Assembly (NCBI GenBank): GCA_014773175.1
Contig: VXCM01000508.1
Span: 1-64,000 of the forward strand
DNA length: 64,000 nt
Direction of reading: 5' to 3'
Source: Lucifuga dentata
Lineage: Eukaryota; Chordata; Actinopteri; Ophidiiformes; Bythitidae
Below, piece after piece: positions 1 through 46,847 of the stretch; within the stretch, counting starts at the first letter, position 1; the number at the start of each line of letters is the position of its first letter. The position numbers and the translations under genes are program-made. The notes below the pieces were generated by a model. That model ran no database searches. It saw only the letters and a program-made list of their open reading frames with translations, and was not told where the DNA came from.

Positions 1-185
1 TTCGGGCTTGGGACCGGCACAAGGAGGACACTGGCTTGTGCCCCCTTGAGGCTGCATTACTGTTTTTGGTTCTTAACTGTAATTGTTTTTAACGTTTGTC
101 CTATATGCTGCAGATGTGGTCCCAGACAAATTTCAACTTCAGTTGACAATAAAATTGTATTGCGTTGTATTGTATCTAATATAAT
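1..185 (+). mobile_element. probable 3' tail of a LINE-like retroelement
   Basis: The first ~180 bases end in 'gacaataaaattgtattg' followed by degenerate TTGTA/TCTAA short repeats. An AATAAA-like signal followed by a simple repeat tail is how many fish non-LTR retrotransposons end. The body lies outside the window, so the clade cannot be named. It could instead be the end of a gene's 3'UTR upstream. Confidence 0.35.
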
Positions 186-3100
186 CTAATATGATAGTAT
201 TTATTTGACTATAATCGATGTTCAGTTTTTGCACACTGGTGATGATGGGCTCATTTCAAGTTGTGAATTAGCTCCTGGGTGTGGTTCATGTGGTTCCTAT
301 GGTTACACAGCAAGAAAGCAGCAACAAGCAGTAAAAGTACAACAGCAAAATCCATGTGCACACATGGGAGCCACAGCACTTCCCCTCTTTCCTTTGAACC
401 CACAGCCGCCTGCCGTAGCATTAACGCTGCCATAGTTTACACTGTAAACAGCAGATACATCAGCCACAACCACTCGCTATCTGAAAGCCCCTTAACCCAC
501 AGTCTATGCGTGGAATGGATAACCAAAACAAGATAAAAAAGGCTAAAAAGCTGCAGAATTGGGGGTAAATTGTGAGAATTCAACATTACTAGTGACACTT
601 TTACATTAGACAGTGAGTCACAAAGTTGATTCAATGTTTCCATCAAAATATCGCATAACACCAGTTTAAGTAACGGAATGAAAGAACAGAACGTTGATGG
701 TCCCTGAAGCACGGACACGCTGTGCTGGCAGATCAGATCAGACCACCACCACTTGGTTTAATTCTTGATGAGTAAAAATTTTAACAAACACAGCTAAGTG
801 TTACCACAGTTAAATGATGGCCAAAACTACAACTGTAACACTTGTTTGTAAAACTGTAATCATCCTTTAATGCCTGTTTCAGTCCTAAGTAGCAGACTGC
901 TGACAGCATTGTGGTTGCACAGTGGGATGGTACTGGAAAAGCTCAACATTGACTTTATGAGGATTACATGTTTCATGGTGGTATCTTAGAAGAGAAGTTT
1001 GGAATCTGCTTATTTAAGAGGAAATACAGCACATACATTAACTACAGGTATGTAAATTTTGGGCCTTGTGGACAGCTGCAGAAAAAATGCAACAGAATGT
1101 TTAAGGTGGAGTCAAAATGCACTTCTGTTGTTACTGTTAGTCTGTCACATAGCACAACAATTTGCATCTGTCAGTGGATCTCTTGTTTATACTCACTCAC
1201 ACACACATATGCACACACACCATCCCTTGTGACTATCCCGGCTTCCTTCCCTCTAACCCTGGGGGGTCGACAGGCCAGTGTATTATGGTCTGTCACCAAG
1301 AGATAAACCAAATGCTGCAGCGTTGACATCATGTGTCTGTTTATTTACCGGAGGGTGAGGGGGAAGATGGAGAGATGGGATGAAGGAAAAGGGAGGGATG
1401 GAGACCAGATAAAGAAACTGGGTTGAAGGATGTTGAGAAAGATAGAAAAAGACAGAAAGATGGGAAAGAGAGACAGAGAAATGGATGCAGTTATCAAGGA
1501 CAAGCCAAAAATGGAGGCAGAAGGATTGTTGAGCAGAGAGGAAGAGGATGCGTTTAAGCCCCAAATAAGTAAATTTAACCCATTTTTAGTTTGTTTAGCC
1601 GATGTTAGCTAAATCATCAAATACTCAGTTCCCCCTTACAAGCTGTTTGCTTTTGGAACACAGCTGCTGAGTTTATATGGATGAGTTTTTCCATCATACT
1701 AAGTATATCTTATATCTGTGTATTATTATTTGAAATGAACCGATATTTCAGTAATGACAACAGGGTTATGTTTTTGTGGTGTTGAAATGTTGTATGGAAC
1801 TTCTTGGAACCTTGGAATACCAAAACAGCCTGAGAAACAGATTTTGGCAGTGAGAAATTCACCATGATGAATATTTTCTACATTTTATTCATCCAACTGT
1901 AAACCTGGATGTATGATGTTCCTTCTGGAAAGAAAAATATTTCAATGATGGACATAAAGGACATAATGGAGAATTCTAAAGCTAACTAGTGTTAGTTCAA
2001 TGCACAAATATAGACTTTATAGAGACAAAATGGCAAAAACTATTTCTAAAACATAAAATCTTATTGTAGTTTTCCTGTTATTTTGCCATATCCCTGAGTC
2101 TAATCCAATGGCAGTCTGGAAGGTAGACAAAACAGTTTGAGTATTTAACGCTCCGGTCGTATATTTTGGCAGTCATGTAACATGTATGTGAGTTGTATTT
2201 ATTGGGCTCAAACATGCAAAATCTTTTCAGCTTCAAATAACCGTGGGAGGAAGGTCTGTAATGTAGAATTTAACCAGAAACTTGAGCAGTTTGGTCAAGA
2301 AAACGGATTGCAGGTTATGAATCAGATCGAAACTCATAATGCTGCAAGTACATGGTATGTGTCTTAACCACCAGATTCCCAAACAGCATTTAACTAATAC
2401 ACCAGTTACTGAAAATGTGGATGAAATCCAGGGAGAGCTGTGTTACATGAATAAACACATAATTTGTCTGTTGTGTTGAACCATCGAACTGTTTCCTCTG
2501 TAACCTTTATCATCTGATGTTACCACTCAGAGTGATTCAGCGGTGTGGCTAATGGTTGTGGAGGTGGTTAGGGGCCATATTGTTGTCACGCTCTTCTGCA
2601 CTCTCATGCAATTTTCCAGCACGTCTCCAAAGGNGGGGGGGGGCTTCAGAGTGTCTGTGGAGTGGCACACAGACAAAACAAATCTTTATCAACGTTTTAT
2701 AATTTTGCTTCAGCAAACACACAAGAGTATCAAGTATCTATGGGATCTGCCTCACATACTATACCCATAAATCATATTCATATGACGATGTGAACATGTT
2801 TATTAAAGTGCCAGAGCCGAAATTAACACATGAACACTTTTGAAGGACCTATGTTTTAAATCTTAATGCCAGCATTTATAGTATAAACCTAACATTTGTA
2901 ATAGTAGCTGGAAAGTTATTTAGTCTACTCATTATGACTTGCGCTATCTTTCAAAGTGGTTTTTCACAGGTATAAAGGCTGATGTTATTACTGAGATGTT
3001 TTCAATACCCAGAACTAATACACGCTAGAAAAGTGTGGAGTTGGAATTCCTAATCACTCCATCTTTCCACAGACGATGACCTCACTTCCCTGGAGGCAAG

Positions 3101-4288
3101 GGAAGGAGGGAAGGAGGGGGAGAAAAGAAAAACTGAGGGAGTAAAATAGAGACAATGTTGAAACAGGTAAAGATAAAATTAGTGTCCCAATATCCTCTAT
3201 TTAAGGGTTAAAAAAAATCCTTATCATATAGAAAGTGTGCATAGTGTAGAATGATCTACAGATAAAAACAGCAGATCAAGAGGAGAGAAAACAGAAGCTG
3301 TGTCTCTTTCAAATGTAGCCTACAAGGTCTGGCCCAGAGGACAGAGGGCTGTGTCTTGTTCACTACATATATAACTTCCATTACTTTGTTATGATGCATG
3401 TAAAGTATAGCACAAGCCTGCTTGTACCAAGTAACAACATTATCAGGCTGCTCACAAGAGCAAACTGGCTTCCATCATCTACACCTTGCAGTGGATTTTT
3501 CAGATGATTGTTTGAACACACTTGCAAACATAATGGATTTTAGTTGCTAATGAATTGAAAGGAGATAGGTTCTGTCCCCCATATTCTGGACAAAGAGGAC
3601 CATATTTTTGATGATATTTATAGGAGCCTTTGGAATGTCAAAGCCTTGTTTACATGACATAATCATTGTCGAAATGCAGACAGGCTGAGGCAAAAATTGT
3701 GGAAATTTAAATCTTTCTTGCAGAAATTATGAATTGTAGATGTCTGAGTTTCATGTTCATTTCAGCAAGCATCCATTTATTGCTCCTGGACAAACTAAAT
3801 CACTAAATTATTTAAATTTAAAGCAGAAAGTTTTCAGCAGCTGACCACTGTAAGATTCATGAAGGACACTGAAAACACATGATCTTAATGCATTGGCCAA
3901 ACTGGTTTTGTGTCCAATACTTTAGTGTCAAACACCTAATACTAAAAGTGGCTGTTAAAAGTTGCAGCTTGGATTTGGATTATTTAATTCCTGCAACATA
4001 ATCCACCTCTCCGCTATTCATTTGCATGCTCAATATGTTCCTATACACAGTTCTCTGTGTGAGGAACAAACAGGAAGTTTTAAGCCATGTTTTGGTGAAA
4101 TATAAATGTTTGGAATATACCGTACAGGAAACATGGAGGGACAGAGAGGGAGATTATGCTGCAGAGTTAAGGAAATGTTGCTATTTTTTCTACTATAAAA
4201 AGTTACCACCACTGTAGTATGGAGTAACCACAGAAACAGTTTTTTCCCGACTGCAGTTGGCCTCATAAGGCCAGGACCCCCCCNCACC
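186..4288. other. gene-free 5' intergenic DNA
   Basis: AT-rich sequence with no exon-like reading frame on either strand. It holds short CA runs near 1,200, a purine-rich patch at 1,350-1,550, one copy of a dispersed mini-element near 2,180, and single-N positions inside a G run (2,634) and a C run (4,284). I see no gene. Confidence 0.6.
2179..2222 (-). repeat. copy A of TTAA/palindromic mini-element (partial)
   Basis: This stretch shares about 40 bases, including 'attgggctcaaacatgcaaa', with the reverse complement of the element at 24,208-24,270. Related copies lie at 58,042-58,116 and 58,811-58,876. The terminal ~15 bases seen in the other copies are not recognisable here. Confidence 0.6.
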
Positions 4289-4552
4289 CCCAACATTATA
4301 CTTACTTACATTTACTTACAACATAAGTTCTACAAACATCAGACTGTGCTACATTAACACACATCCCTTGTATACTGTACATTTTTCTCATATATTTGTA
4401 TATATGTTGTATATTTTTTCTTGTTGAGCACCAAGCACCAGAGCAAATTCCTTGTATATGAAAACCTACTTGGNATATTTTTTCTTGTTGAGCACCAAGC
4501 ACCAGAGCAAATTCCTTGTATATGAAAACCTACTTGGCAATAAATCTGATTC
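4289..4552 (+). mobile_element. LINE 3' tail (L2/CR1-like)
   Basis: The segment ends in 'caataaatctgattctgatt', a poly(A)-signal-like tail followed by a short GATTCT repeat. This is a very common 3' terminus of L2/CR1-type elements in fish (family attribution from general knowledge). Bases 4411-4473 are repeated exactly at 4475-4537 around a single N, which is an assembly duplication rather than biology. Confidence 0.65.
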
Positions 4553-5064
4553 TGATTCTGGGTATATTGTGACACAAATTCACAGAGTAACCAGCAGCCG
4601 TTCAAACTAATAACAGCTACCTTACAGAGGGGCTGGTATTTGTTGTGCACTGTTTTACAGTGAAATAATGTGAGAGAAACTGGCACAAAAAGCAGCATAT
4701 ATGGAGATAAGTCCTAAGAATAATAGAAAATAAAGTGGAAAACACAGATATTGGGACATGGAAGATGCATTGTTAGGGTGAGACAGCAGAATGAGAGAGA
4801 TTTCAGAAATGGAAAACACTGTATGACAGCTGCTGGAAAAAAGTGGAGGAGCAGAGGAGCTTTCCAGGAGTCACTCCTCTGGGATCTTAATATGTGAGAA
4901 ATGACCTATTTTTCAGTGCAAGGTCAAGAAACTTCATGACGTCAGAGCACAATGAGAGGGAGCGAGAAGAAACAATAATGAAAATAGAGAGTAACAGCAG
5001 GAGAAAGGAGCACAAAAGAAGAGATTTGGGGATTGTGAAATGTTGAGATTTAGAGAGGGAGGGG

Positions 5065-5070
<6 letters not shown>

Positions 5071-5113
<43 letters not shown>
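5071..5113. repeat. (GA)n microsatellite
   Basis: Uninterrupted GA dinucleotide run of about 43 bases within a wider purine-rich tract. Confidence 0.9.
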
Positions 5114-5114
<1 letters not shown>

Positions 5115-5485
5115 AAAGGGTGCAGCAGCTGTATAGCGACTTTGCAGCTGTGACCTCTTTTCTCAACCTTCTTTTTTCTCATTAATTTCATTCTAAATGG
5201 ATTGTGTAATGTGAAGTCTTGCAGAGTTACAGTATCACTTCCACACATCAGCATAAACCTCTGCACACATTTCTCAAGTCTCTGTTGACTCTCATTCTCT
5301 CCCTCCTTTACTCATTCGTCTGTGATTGTCTCAGCATTATTCAGACCTCCTGCAGCCTTCGATTCAACTTTTTCCACAGACTGAAATCCTCTCTAGAGAT
5401 CTCCACACTTTGCCAGCCATTGTTCATTCTCTTTCCTTTTGCTTCCAACTCTATGTTGCTGTCTCTCACTGATCTCTTTCATAGA

Positions 5486-5545
5486 ATAGAATAGAAAGCC
5501 TTTATTGTCATTGTACGCTAGGTATACAACGAAATTAGAAGTATA
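5486..5545 (-). mobile_element. LINE-like 3' tail, reverse orientation
   Basis: Read on the minus strand the segment contains 'caatgacaataaaggctttc' followed by repeated TATTC units. This resembles the poly(A)-signal plus pentamer tail of fish non-LTR elements. Only the tail is recognisable. Confidence 0.55.
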
Positions 5546-5833
5546 CTGTCATACTGTCTCTCTATCCTCTCTTGTTTTCTCTTTGCTCCTCCTTTCTCCA
5601 CCTCCCTGGTTGGATGTCTCCAGAGTGTATTTTGTCATTTCACTAAAAATCTTATGCAAATCTCTACTAAATCTCATTGAATTTAGTTTTCTGGAGGATA
5701 AATACATACACTACACTGCATTAGTTCATAATAACACATATTTAGGTTACATATATGCCACAGACCAACAAAATAAGGTCAAGAGATTTGAAAGCAGAAG
5801 TATTTTAAAGGTGACAGGAAATGCTTTTCTTAT

Positions 5834-6590
5834 ACACTAGCATTCAAAAGTTTGGAATCACCCAGAAATGTTTGTGTTTTAGACAGAAATGAATACTTTT
5901 ATTCACCAAGGTGACATTAAAATGATTTAAATATATAGCCATGACATTAATAATTCTGCAAGTGCCTATTGCTGCTGGAAATGACCGATTCATAATTATT
6001 CACATAAAACCTACGAAGCTCCATTTTCAGCAGCCATTACTCTGGTACTCTTTTTTGGCTCATCCTTAATTAATCATGTGTAAATGCTATTTGGTTATTC
6101 GAGATCCTTTGTAACTGTGTTAGCACACATGAAACCCATGATTCTGCTCCAATAAGCAGGTAAACTGTTTTTAATTGAGTTGCAAGGTTCTGGGATCAAA
6201 AATGGCCAAAACAAAGCAGCTTTCTCAAGAAACACATCATGAAAGTTATTCTACGCCAAGAAACTAAAGATTTTATGCAAAGTCCACCAATTTCTTGAGA
6301 GAAAATGGAAAACTTGATCTAACCAGGACAGGAAAAGAAGTAGAAAGCCCAGATGCACACTGCTTAAAAGGATAAGTAATATACATCAGAGTCTGTAGTT
6401 TGAGAAAGACAACAACTGAGGTTCTCAGTTGGCTGCTTCCTTAAATAAGATACATCAAATACCATGTCATCTGCAACAGTGAAAAGACGACTCTGGGATG
6501 CTGGCCTTAAGTAAAAAGTTTCACAGATAAAACCATATTTGAAACTAGCAACAACAAGAAAAGTCATCCACCATCCCATTCTTTTGCCAT
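5834..6590 (+). mobile_element. Tc1/mariner transposon relic
   Basis: The left end 'cattcaaaagtttggaatca' closely matches the terminal inverted repeat of fish Tc1-like elements and is preceded by TA, the expected target. Internally there is an ATG followed by codons resembling M-A-K-T-K-Q at about 6,202. At 6,385-6,510 the sequence resembles the Tc1 transposase helix-turn-helix region ('ctgggatgctggcctt'). Stops and indels break the frame, and I find no matching right inverted repeat, so the copy is inactive and 3'-truncated. Confidence 0.75.
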
Positions 6591-7206
6591 TTTAACCTTT
6601 TCTTTGCAGTTTCAGACTGCCAGAATTTGAGTCAGTTCACTGTGACCTTTGATGGCAGATCATAACAGTCCATACTGTATATCTAAAAGAATTTTTGTTT
6701 ATTTCTACATCAACCACAGCTTGCACAACAGTCAGATAATGACTTTAAAAGGGAATTTCCTGATTCATCATTCAGCGTTGGTGTAACAGAAGTAGCCCCA
6801 GGAAATGATTTAATTGGGGTGTGTAATCATGTGAATATGAAGAACTATTGTACAGAAAAGAGTAATCTTTAAATTTTAGAATGTTAAATATGAAACTACA
6901 GCATTAGATTATGCAATAAAATGACCAATGTTGCTTTTTCTTCCTCATGTAAAGCCTTGAAGTTATTGCCTTGTGGTGCATGTTATGCAATTGCTGTTGC
7001 CTTAAACATCATGTTCAGCAGCACTGATGGATATTAAATAGATACATTGCTAATGTCTGCCTGCATAAGAAGAAATACAATTATGGTGTGAACTTGCTGT
7101 CAGCAGTATATCAGTTCACCTATTCACCTCGTCACATTCGAGTGACATCACCAACCGAAAACATGTCCATATATAGACGAGTGTTTTCATGGGGTTGAAG
7201 AGACAG

Positions 7207-7280
<74 letters not shown>
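7207..7280. repeat. (AAAG)n microsatellite
   Basis: About 18 tandem AAAG units in the fn1 upstream region. Confidence 0.95.
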
Positions 7281-7281
<1 letters not shown>

Positions 7282-7539
7282 GTGCTAAGTGTCACCCTAA
7301 AGGAAGTGTACAGTATGTAACTATCACAGATAGATGAGTTGTACATGCAGACGATAGATAAGCAGATAGCATTTCATCTCTACACTGGTCTGTAATTAGA
7401 AGCATGTGTGCAGTGCTCTTTCTTCATAAACTGTGTCATTTGAATGTTTCTCTCTAAAGGTCAATCCAGTGCGTCAATCAATGTGTTTACATGCGCACTT
7501 TCCTCCAGTGTTTTGTCTGTACTGATATTAAGGCAAAAA

Positions 7540-7880
7540 TGCAGTGAGGCATATACTGTACATGGATGGAATTAATAGGATACATTCATTTGCCAAATAT
7601 ACAGCACTTTTTGCTTAATCAGCTTACAAAGAAAAGCATGCCAGGTGAGGAAATGCATGCAGAGATTGTTTACGCCGATTGTAAGCTAATGAATTGTTTA
7701 CATGGTAGAGTAAATGGATTTACAATCCTATAATCTGTCTGTTACTTGGAGTACACTTTCTGGCAATTTGATTCTGAGGGTGTTTACACCACGTTTCAAA
7801 AAAATTATTTATTGTCTTAACTGACAAACAATCAAAGTTTTACTCTGCATATAAACGTACTGAATCAGGAGGATGTGCAT
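7540..7880. repeat. member of a dispersed intermediate repeat family
   Basis: The segment contains 'acatggatggaatt' followed by AATAGGATAC. A near-identical block is at 17,533-17,560, and its reverse complement is at about 9,300-9,325. A companion motif resembling 'ttgaaatcagcacaaa' links the 9,090 and 27,680 regions. Family identity is not recognised; it is probably a non-autonomous transposon. Confidence 0.4.
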
Positions 7881-9967
7881 ATACATTTTCAAAGGCATCA
7901 TTTAAAACAATGGAGCATTTTGGTAATGTTGCCTTGTTTAGCAAAATTAATTAAATAGTGGGAAAATAAACTAAAATGTCAATCAAAAAGAATAATATCA
8001 CTTCTTTCATGATGCAGTTTATGTTATTATTCTTAACAACTTGCTTTAAAACAATTCACAAAACTGGAACATTCTTTTACGAATACTGGAATTGACACTG
8101 CATCTGAAAGCAAACAATCAAAAAGCAGGAAGGGGTTTTAACAGTGTATTTGTCTTAGTGATCTCAAAGTGAGATATTAACGGTATAGCACAGTTTTGTA
8201 CATGTGAACACAGTGACGGAAAGAAAAAAAATAAATGGTGCTTGTGCACGAAACCAAAACCCTACCCACTTTCACACCTCAAGACACTTGGCTTATTGCT
8301 GCATAAATTGGGCGTGACCGTCGGATTGACGGATTAGCAAATTGCAGATTTTGCCCGATGTAGCCCACCAATTCCACTGCCAGATAGGGGGTTTCCGAAG
8401 CTATCCCACGATCCGACAGGCATTTCGGCTGAAGTACACTGCGGCTTTCAGTTTTCCCACAGACAGATGTTCCTGACAGATGATCTGTATGCCAGCCAAC
8501 ACCAGCACCAGATTTCCTGATAGGCTTGAGACTACATTTAATATATGAGCCCTTATTCTTACAACATATCAAATAACTGCACCGTAACTGCTCATTCTCA
8601 CTGGAGAGGAGCCAAGATAAAAGTGATTTACGTTAAACGTTAAACTAATGCCACAGTAGACCCAATGATATCAACTCTAAATCCCCGTAACACCTCCAAA
8701 ATGTGGCTACACACATAAGATTTCCTGACACACATAACACACATGGCTTTGGTTAGACAGCCAACAATCCCTTTTCACCACAGCTTGATTGACTTGATTT
8801 ACCAGCTGACTGACAATTAATCTGTTTTGCTTGTTAAAGCTGAGCTCATGCAGAGGAAATAATCTCACCCACAGTGAGTGTTTCTCATTTTTATCAAAGC
8901 TGGATCACTCTCGAAGCAAAGTGTTTAAGAATGTGAACCATACATCAAAGACAATTTGATGCGGTTTGTACAGTTCTCTAGTCCTCTGGTATACTAAAAA
9001 CAAACAAACAAAAAAACAGCTAGTATATAATATATAATATGCTGGTCATAGCATTTCAGTCTTATTTTATAGGTTGATTATATAGTTGTGTAAACACCAT
9101 CATCAGACTGAAATCAGCACAAATCCATGTTGGTGTACTGTAGATTACACCATTGAAATTGAAATTTGATATACTCAAAGATGTAAAAGCTCCATTGGTT
9201 CACATTCTGTATAAGCATTCTATGCATTAATTTCCTCACCTGCTGTGCTTTTTCTTGTAATCTGATTGAAACAAGTCATATTCAGAGAGTGGTAGAATCC
9301 TATTAATTCCATCCATATATATATGGCTAATCGCAACACAGATAAAAATCTAATTATAGTGTGCATATAAATGTACTGTATGTCATAAGTGAGAGTTTCC
9401 AGATAGCAAGAATAACACAGTTTTTAAAATTTAAACTATAAACAATGATTTTTATATAGTGTATGTAGCATGTAAACACCTATCAACCAAAACATTTACA
9501 AGGTGCATATGAACTCCTGTGACCCACTCGCAAATAGTCTCAGATAGTCTCAGAATACCAGAACTGGACAACCAGATAACTTTCAAATAAGCCAGTCAAA
9601 GGTGGCATGCACAGGTGTGAGGGATCAAACAATGAAGGACAATCAATGAGTAAGAGACACAGGGTAAGGAAACACAATACAAAAAAAGAAAACTGATTTG
9701 CACAAAATAGAAGTTGGCTTGTCTCACCACAAAATCCTTACACGTATAAATGCTTTCCAGACACTGAAACTTCAGGCTACTGGAGACCATCCAGATGCTG
9801 ACACCATGCGACCCAATTCCTGCAGATCACTGCCCCAATTGTGTAAAACCTACAGGCCAGTATTCTGCATAGCATCAATGTCCTGCAACAGGCATGTACT
9901 GCTAAAGTGAACCTGAACCAGAAACAAATGAGCACAGGCTGATTACACTGTCAGCTACCACTTAGGC

Positions 9968-10993
9968 CAGAGGTTTGCAAAAGGTGGCAAGCCCAGAAAC
10001 AAGTCCTGGAGTAAGTGAATTGTAACTGCAATAAATGAATTGGCATGTGTCATGTCAAAAAAAAAAAAAAAAAAAANAAAAAAAAAAAAAAAAAAAGTCA
10101 TGTAGGTTTAGTGTGCAAAAGCTTGCCTTTGAGTTGGAAATCATGGGGTTTGGGTAGCTAAAAGGAACTCTCAATGGCCTTATTTCTGAGGTGCTCTTCC
10201 ACCGTCACAACACCAGCAACAGCAAGTCTATCAAACTTCTATGAGCGGCTTTCAGCAGCTCCATGATGGCCCAAACCGTCACCCATCCTCCTGGTCTTTG
10301 CATCATCCACAATACTGTCCTATTTCCCAAAAAAGCCTGTATTTTTTTTTTCCAAAAACAGCTTCAATGATCTTGGAGAGAAGCTCAAGCGAACTGGCTG
10401 GTGAAGCTTTTACAATCTGCCTACAAAGTGAAATTTCACAGAAATGTAGCAAAACACGAGTGGAGCAGATGCAGCACTAAAGTGAGTTCTAGATGACAGC
10501 TAAAGTGTAACTTAACAACAGCTGAACATCTTAATCTGCTGATTTTCTTTGCATGAAAGCTTCAAGTCAGCTCACTTTTGACCACAGCCAGCAGTGATGT
10601 CACAATGTACTCAACACTCTGAGTACATTTCCATATCAAGACTGATGAATCTGCAAAATTCCATCAAAAGTATTTTATTGTTTCAGCAAAGCATCAACAT
10701 GGTTTAACAAAAGTATGCTTAAAAACAAAAACATGTCACATAAAAACCAACAAATACAGGACAAAAATTATCAAAACCAACAAAAATTCAAACAAGGAAT
10801 TCTCTTAAATACACAACATGAAATAATTAAACACACAATTTTTATGAATGTTTATTTGCGTGTTTATTTCTTCCATATTAAACAGAATCTTTCAACTTTA
10901 GTTCTGCTCCACATTTTCCATGCACTGTCAATCTAGCCCCCTGTAATGTCTCTGTTGGAGGGCGCACCGCCCACTTTGAGAACCACAGATTTG
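9968..10993. mobile_element. possible hAT-like non-autonomous element
   Basis: The left edge starts 'cagaggtttgcaaaaggtgg'. The reverse complement of the right edge starts 'ctgtggttctcaaagtgggc'. Both resemble the CAGNGGTTCTCAA termini of hAT elements. The interior is AT-rich with a poly(A) run broken by an N at 10,077. I could not define a convincing 8-bp target duplication, so the limits are tentative. Confidence 0.35.
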
Positions 10994-11423
10994 GAGACGT
11001 TTCTTTGCATCAGTAATTGCAAAGCCTTTTTTGAGGGTTAAATTAACTATATGTTTTTAAATATTTAAATATATACCGCTAGCATAGCATGTAATAAATA
11101 GAGTGACCTTAAGCTTTGTATTGAAAACGTTCGTGCTTTGTCCCGCTTGTCTGGACACGCTGCGTGGGTAGTTGGTCTGTTTCTTTGTTGGACGCCCCCC
11201 CCTCCAGCTGAGAACCATGCCCAGATAAATCACTCCCACAGTCTGCTAACCTGCACTCTGGGGCCGGGGAGTGGAGAGGAGGGCTGATTGCACAGCGTGG
11301 AGTGGGACACTGAATTAGAATCGCACTGGATCCCGCTACTCACCGTCTCTGGTGAAGTAAAACTTGCACAAGGATCTCCTGAAACCCCGTTCTGCAGTCA
11401 CCGAGTGGGTCCCATTTAAAGAA
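10994..11423 (+). promoter_or_regulatory. fn1: fn1 proximal promoter and 5'UTR region
   Basis: Sequence immediately upstream of the fn1 start codon turns GC-richer (for example a C8 tract near 11,195 and a GGGGCCGGGG-like stretch near 11,262). The region must hold the transcription start. I see no clear TATA box and no perfect cAMP-response octamer, the elements known in the mammalian FN1 promoter, so the start site is not placed. Confidence 0.4.
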
Positions 11424-45056
<33,633 letters not shown>

Positions 45057-46240
45057 AGAGGAGGGTGGATGAAGGAGGATGAAGAAGAAGAAAGCCTTCA
45101 AACAGCATCACCACCATTCAAAGAAGGAAGCCTCCTCCTGCTTTGATTCAAAGACTTTTCCACCACTTTTGTGCCTTAAAGGGTTTCCCCCACACAAGAT
45201 TCTGTCTTAAAGACCTCTCCACACCAGCTTAGTGCCTTAAAAAGACTTTACTACAGAACCTCTTCAAAGATCCCTCCAGCTTGCCACGTTGGTCGTGATG
45301 ATCTTTTACTCAGTACAAATCAGGATTTTTACATCAGAGGTATTGTGAGACTAGGACGTCCAAGTGTGTCAGAGCACAATCCTGCTGCTTTATCACCTCA
45401 AACCTTCTTGCCAGATACACACACTCACAAACACATATACGTACTAGGAGAGAGTAAGTTTTATTGCTAACATTTCCAAAGCCATACAGTATTTCTTTTT
45501 TATGCTAAAATCTAGAATTGCCTGTGATGTAAAACACATTTTGTAGTGGATATATTTGATCATGTAAGGCTCCTGTATCAGCCTTTACTGACATTAACAG
45601 ACATGACAGTCACAGATTTGAATTAAACAGAATGGACATTTTTTTCCCTATTTGAATGAGCATTCCTCATGGAGATTACAGTTATACTTGGAACTGTTGT
45701 GTCTGTCTTTCTGTTTAGTGTCCTGCTTCTTGTTGATCAGTGCAACTGGTTATTAGGATTTATTTTCAATTTACAGGAGATAAAAAAAACAAGCTTTCCT
45801 TAAAAAAAATAGCACTGATACTTTTGAGTTGGTATTCAAATGCGCAGTCTTACTATTATTGTAGGTTCTAGTAGTCATCGTATAAATGTGATTCTATCAG
45901 CCGTACTGAATGCTGTTGGCCATCTGGATGTCATGTACAGCACCTCAAAATCTAAAGCCAAAGCTGACTGACCAAAAGTTAAAATTTTTACCTGTTATTT
46001 CTTTTTACAAAAAATGTATTAGAAAATCCACTATTTTTCCAGAGGAGATGCATTCTATTTTCAGAAATGTTTGTATTTTTTTTCTTCTTCCATTTCATTT
46101 ATTTATCCCTTTTAGTCAGGCATTTTGTTCAATGCTATTTTGGGGTGTACACTTTATGTTTAATTAACTTGTTTTTATATTGTTGGTGCCAAACTCTGAA
46201 CTACTGTGGACTGAATCTTTGTAATAAACTGAGGAAAAAA
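45057..46240 (+). terminator. fn1: fn1 3'UTR and polyadenylation signal
   Basis: About 1.18 kb of AT-rich untranslated sequence follows the stop. A canonical AATAAA lies at 46,223-46,228 about 12 bases before an A-rich run, the likely cleavage region. No other good signal is seen earlier. Confidence 0.75.
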
Positions 46241-46847
46241 AAAAAAACAAGCCAGATGTCATCTGTTTGTTTGTTAGTTTGTTGGTTGTTTGGGGGTAAA
46301 GAACTTAATTGAATGATTAATATGACACAATGTGGTATCAGCCTGAAAGGAACAGCTAAACAGAGATCAAAAAGAAATCACAGGAAAAAAAAATCAATAA
46401 AAGTCATACAAATAAAACATCAATTCAATTTTTGATTGAATTTTAGAGATTTAAAAACCCCTACAAATTCAGTTTCGTCAATTTTGCCAAAACAAAAAAA
46501 GGTTTATGGCCATTTACGCTAAAGAGCCCAAAAGACACTTGATTTCTTAAAGAAATGGCAACAAATAGAAAAGTATATGAGCTGTTAATAAAATATAAAA
46601 CAAGAGAAGTACGTTCTTGCCAAAAAATTCTGTGTAACAGACTGAATTTTTTTTTCTCAAGGCCATGCACAATGAACCTTATTTTTTTGCTGTGGCAGAT
46701 TATTGCAAGGACAAACCTCAGCATAACCTGCTGCTCCTACATGTTACAACTTTGCTGAAAGACACTTAGTCACAAGTTACCGACAAATGCAGGTGCTGCA
46801 TATTCCCTAAAAATACCTAAAAACTATTACAACAGTCGCAAAACAAG

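Larger units (their letters stand above)
6591..9967. other. gene-free upstream DNA
   Basis: No exon-like frames. It contains the AAAG microsatellite and two members of a dispersed repeat (7,540-7,880; 9,060-9,330 inverted). A slightly more GC-rich block lies at 8,280-8,560; its minus strand is open for about 97 codons but resembles nothing I know. Confidence 0.5.

Noticed and set aside
968..1306. 112-codon open frame upstream of fn1
   Set aside because: Composition is not protein-like; no splice sites, promoter or recognisable domain.
8279..8572. 97-codon minus-strand frame in a GC-richer block
   Set aside because: Somewhat protein-like but with no recognisable motif or context; more likely a decayed repeat.
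11364..11423. Upstream extension of the fn1 reading frame
   Set aside because: It has no ATG; the first in-frame ATG at 11,424 starts a proper signal peptide.
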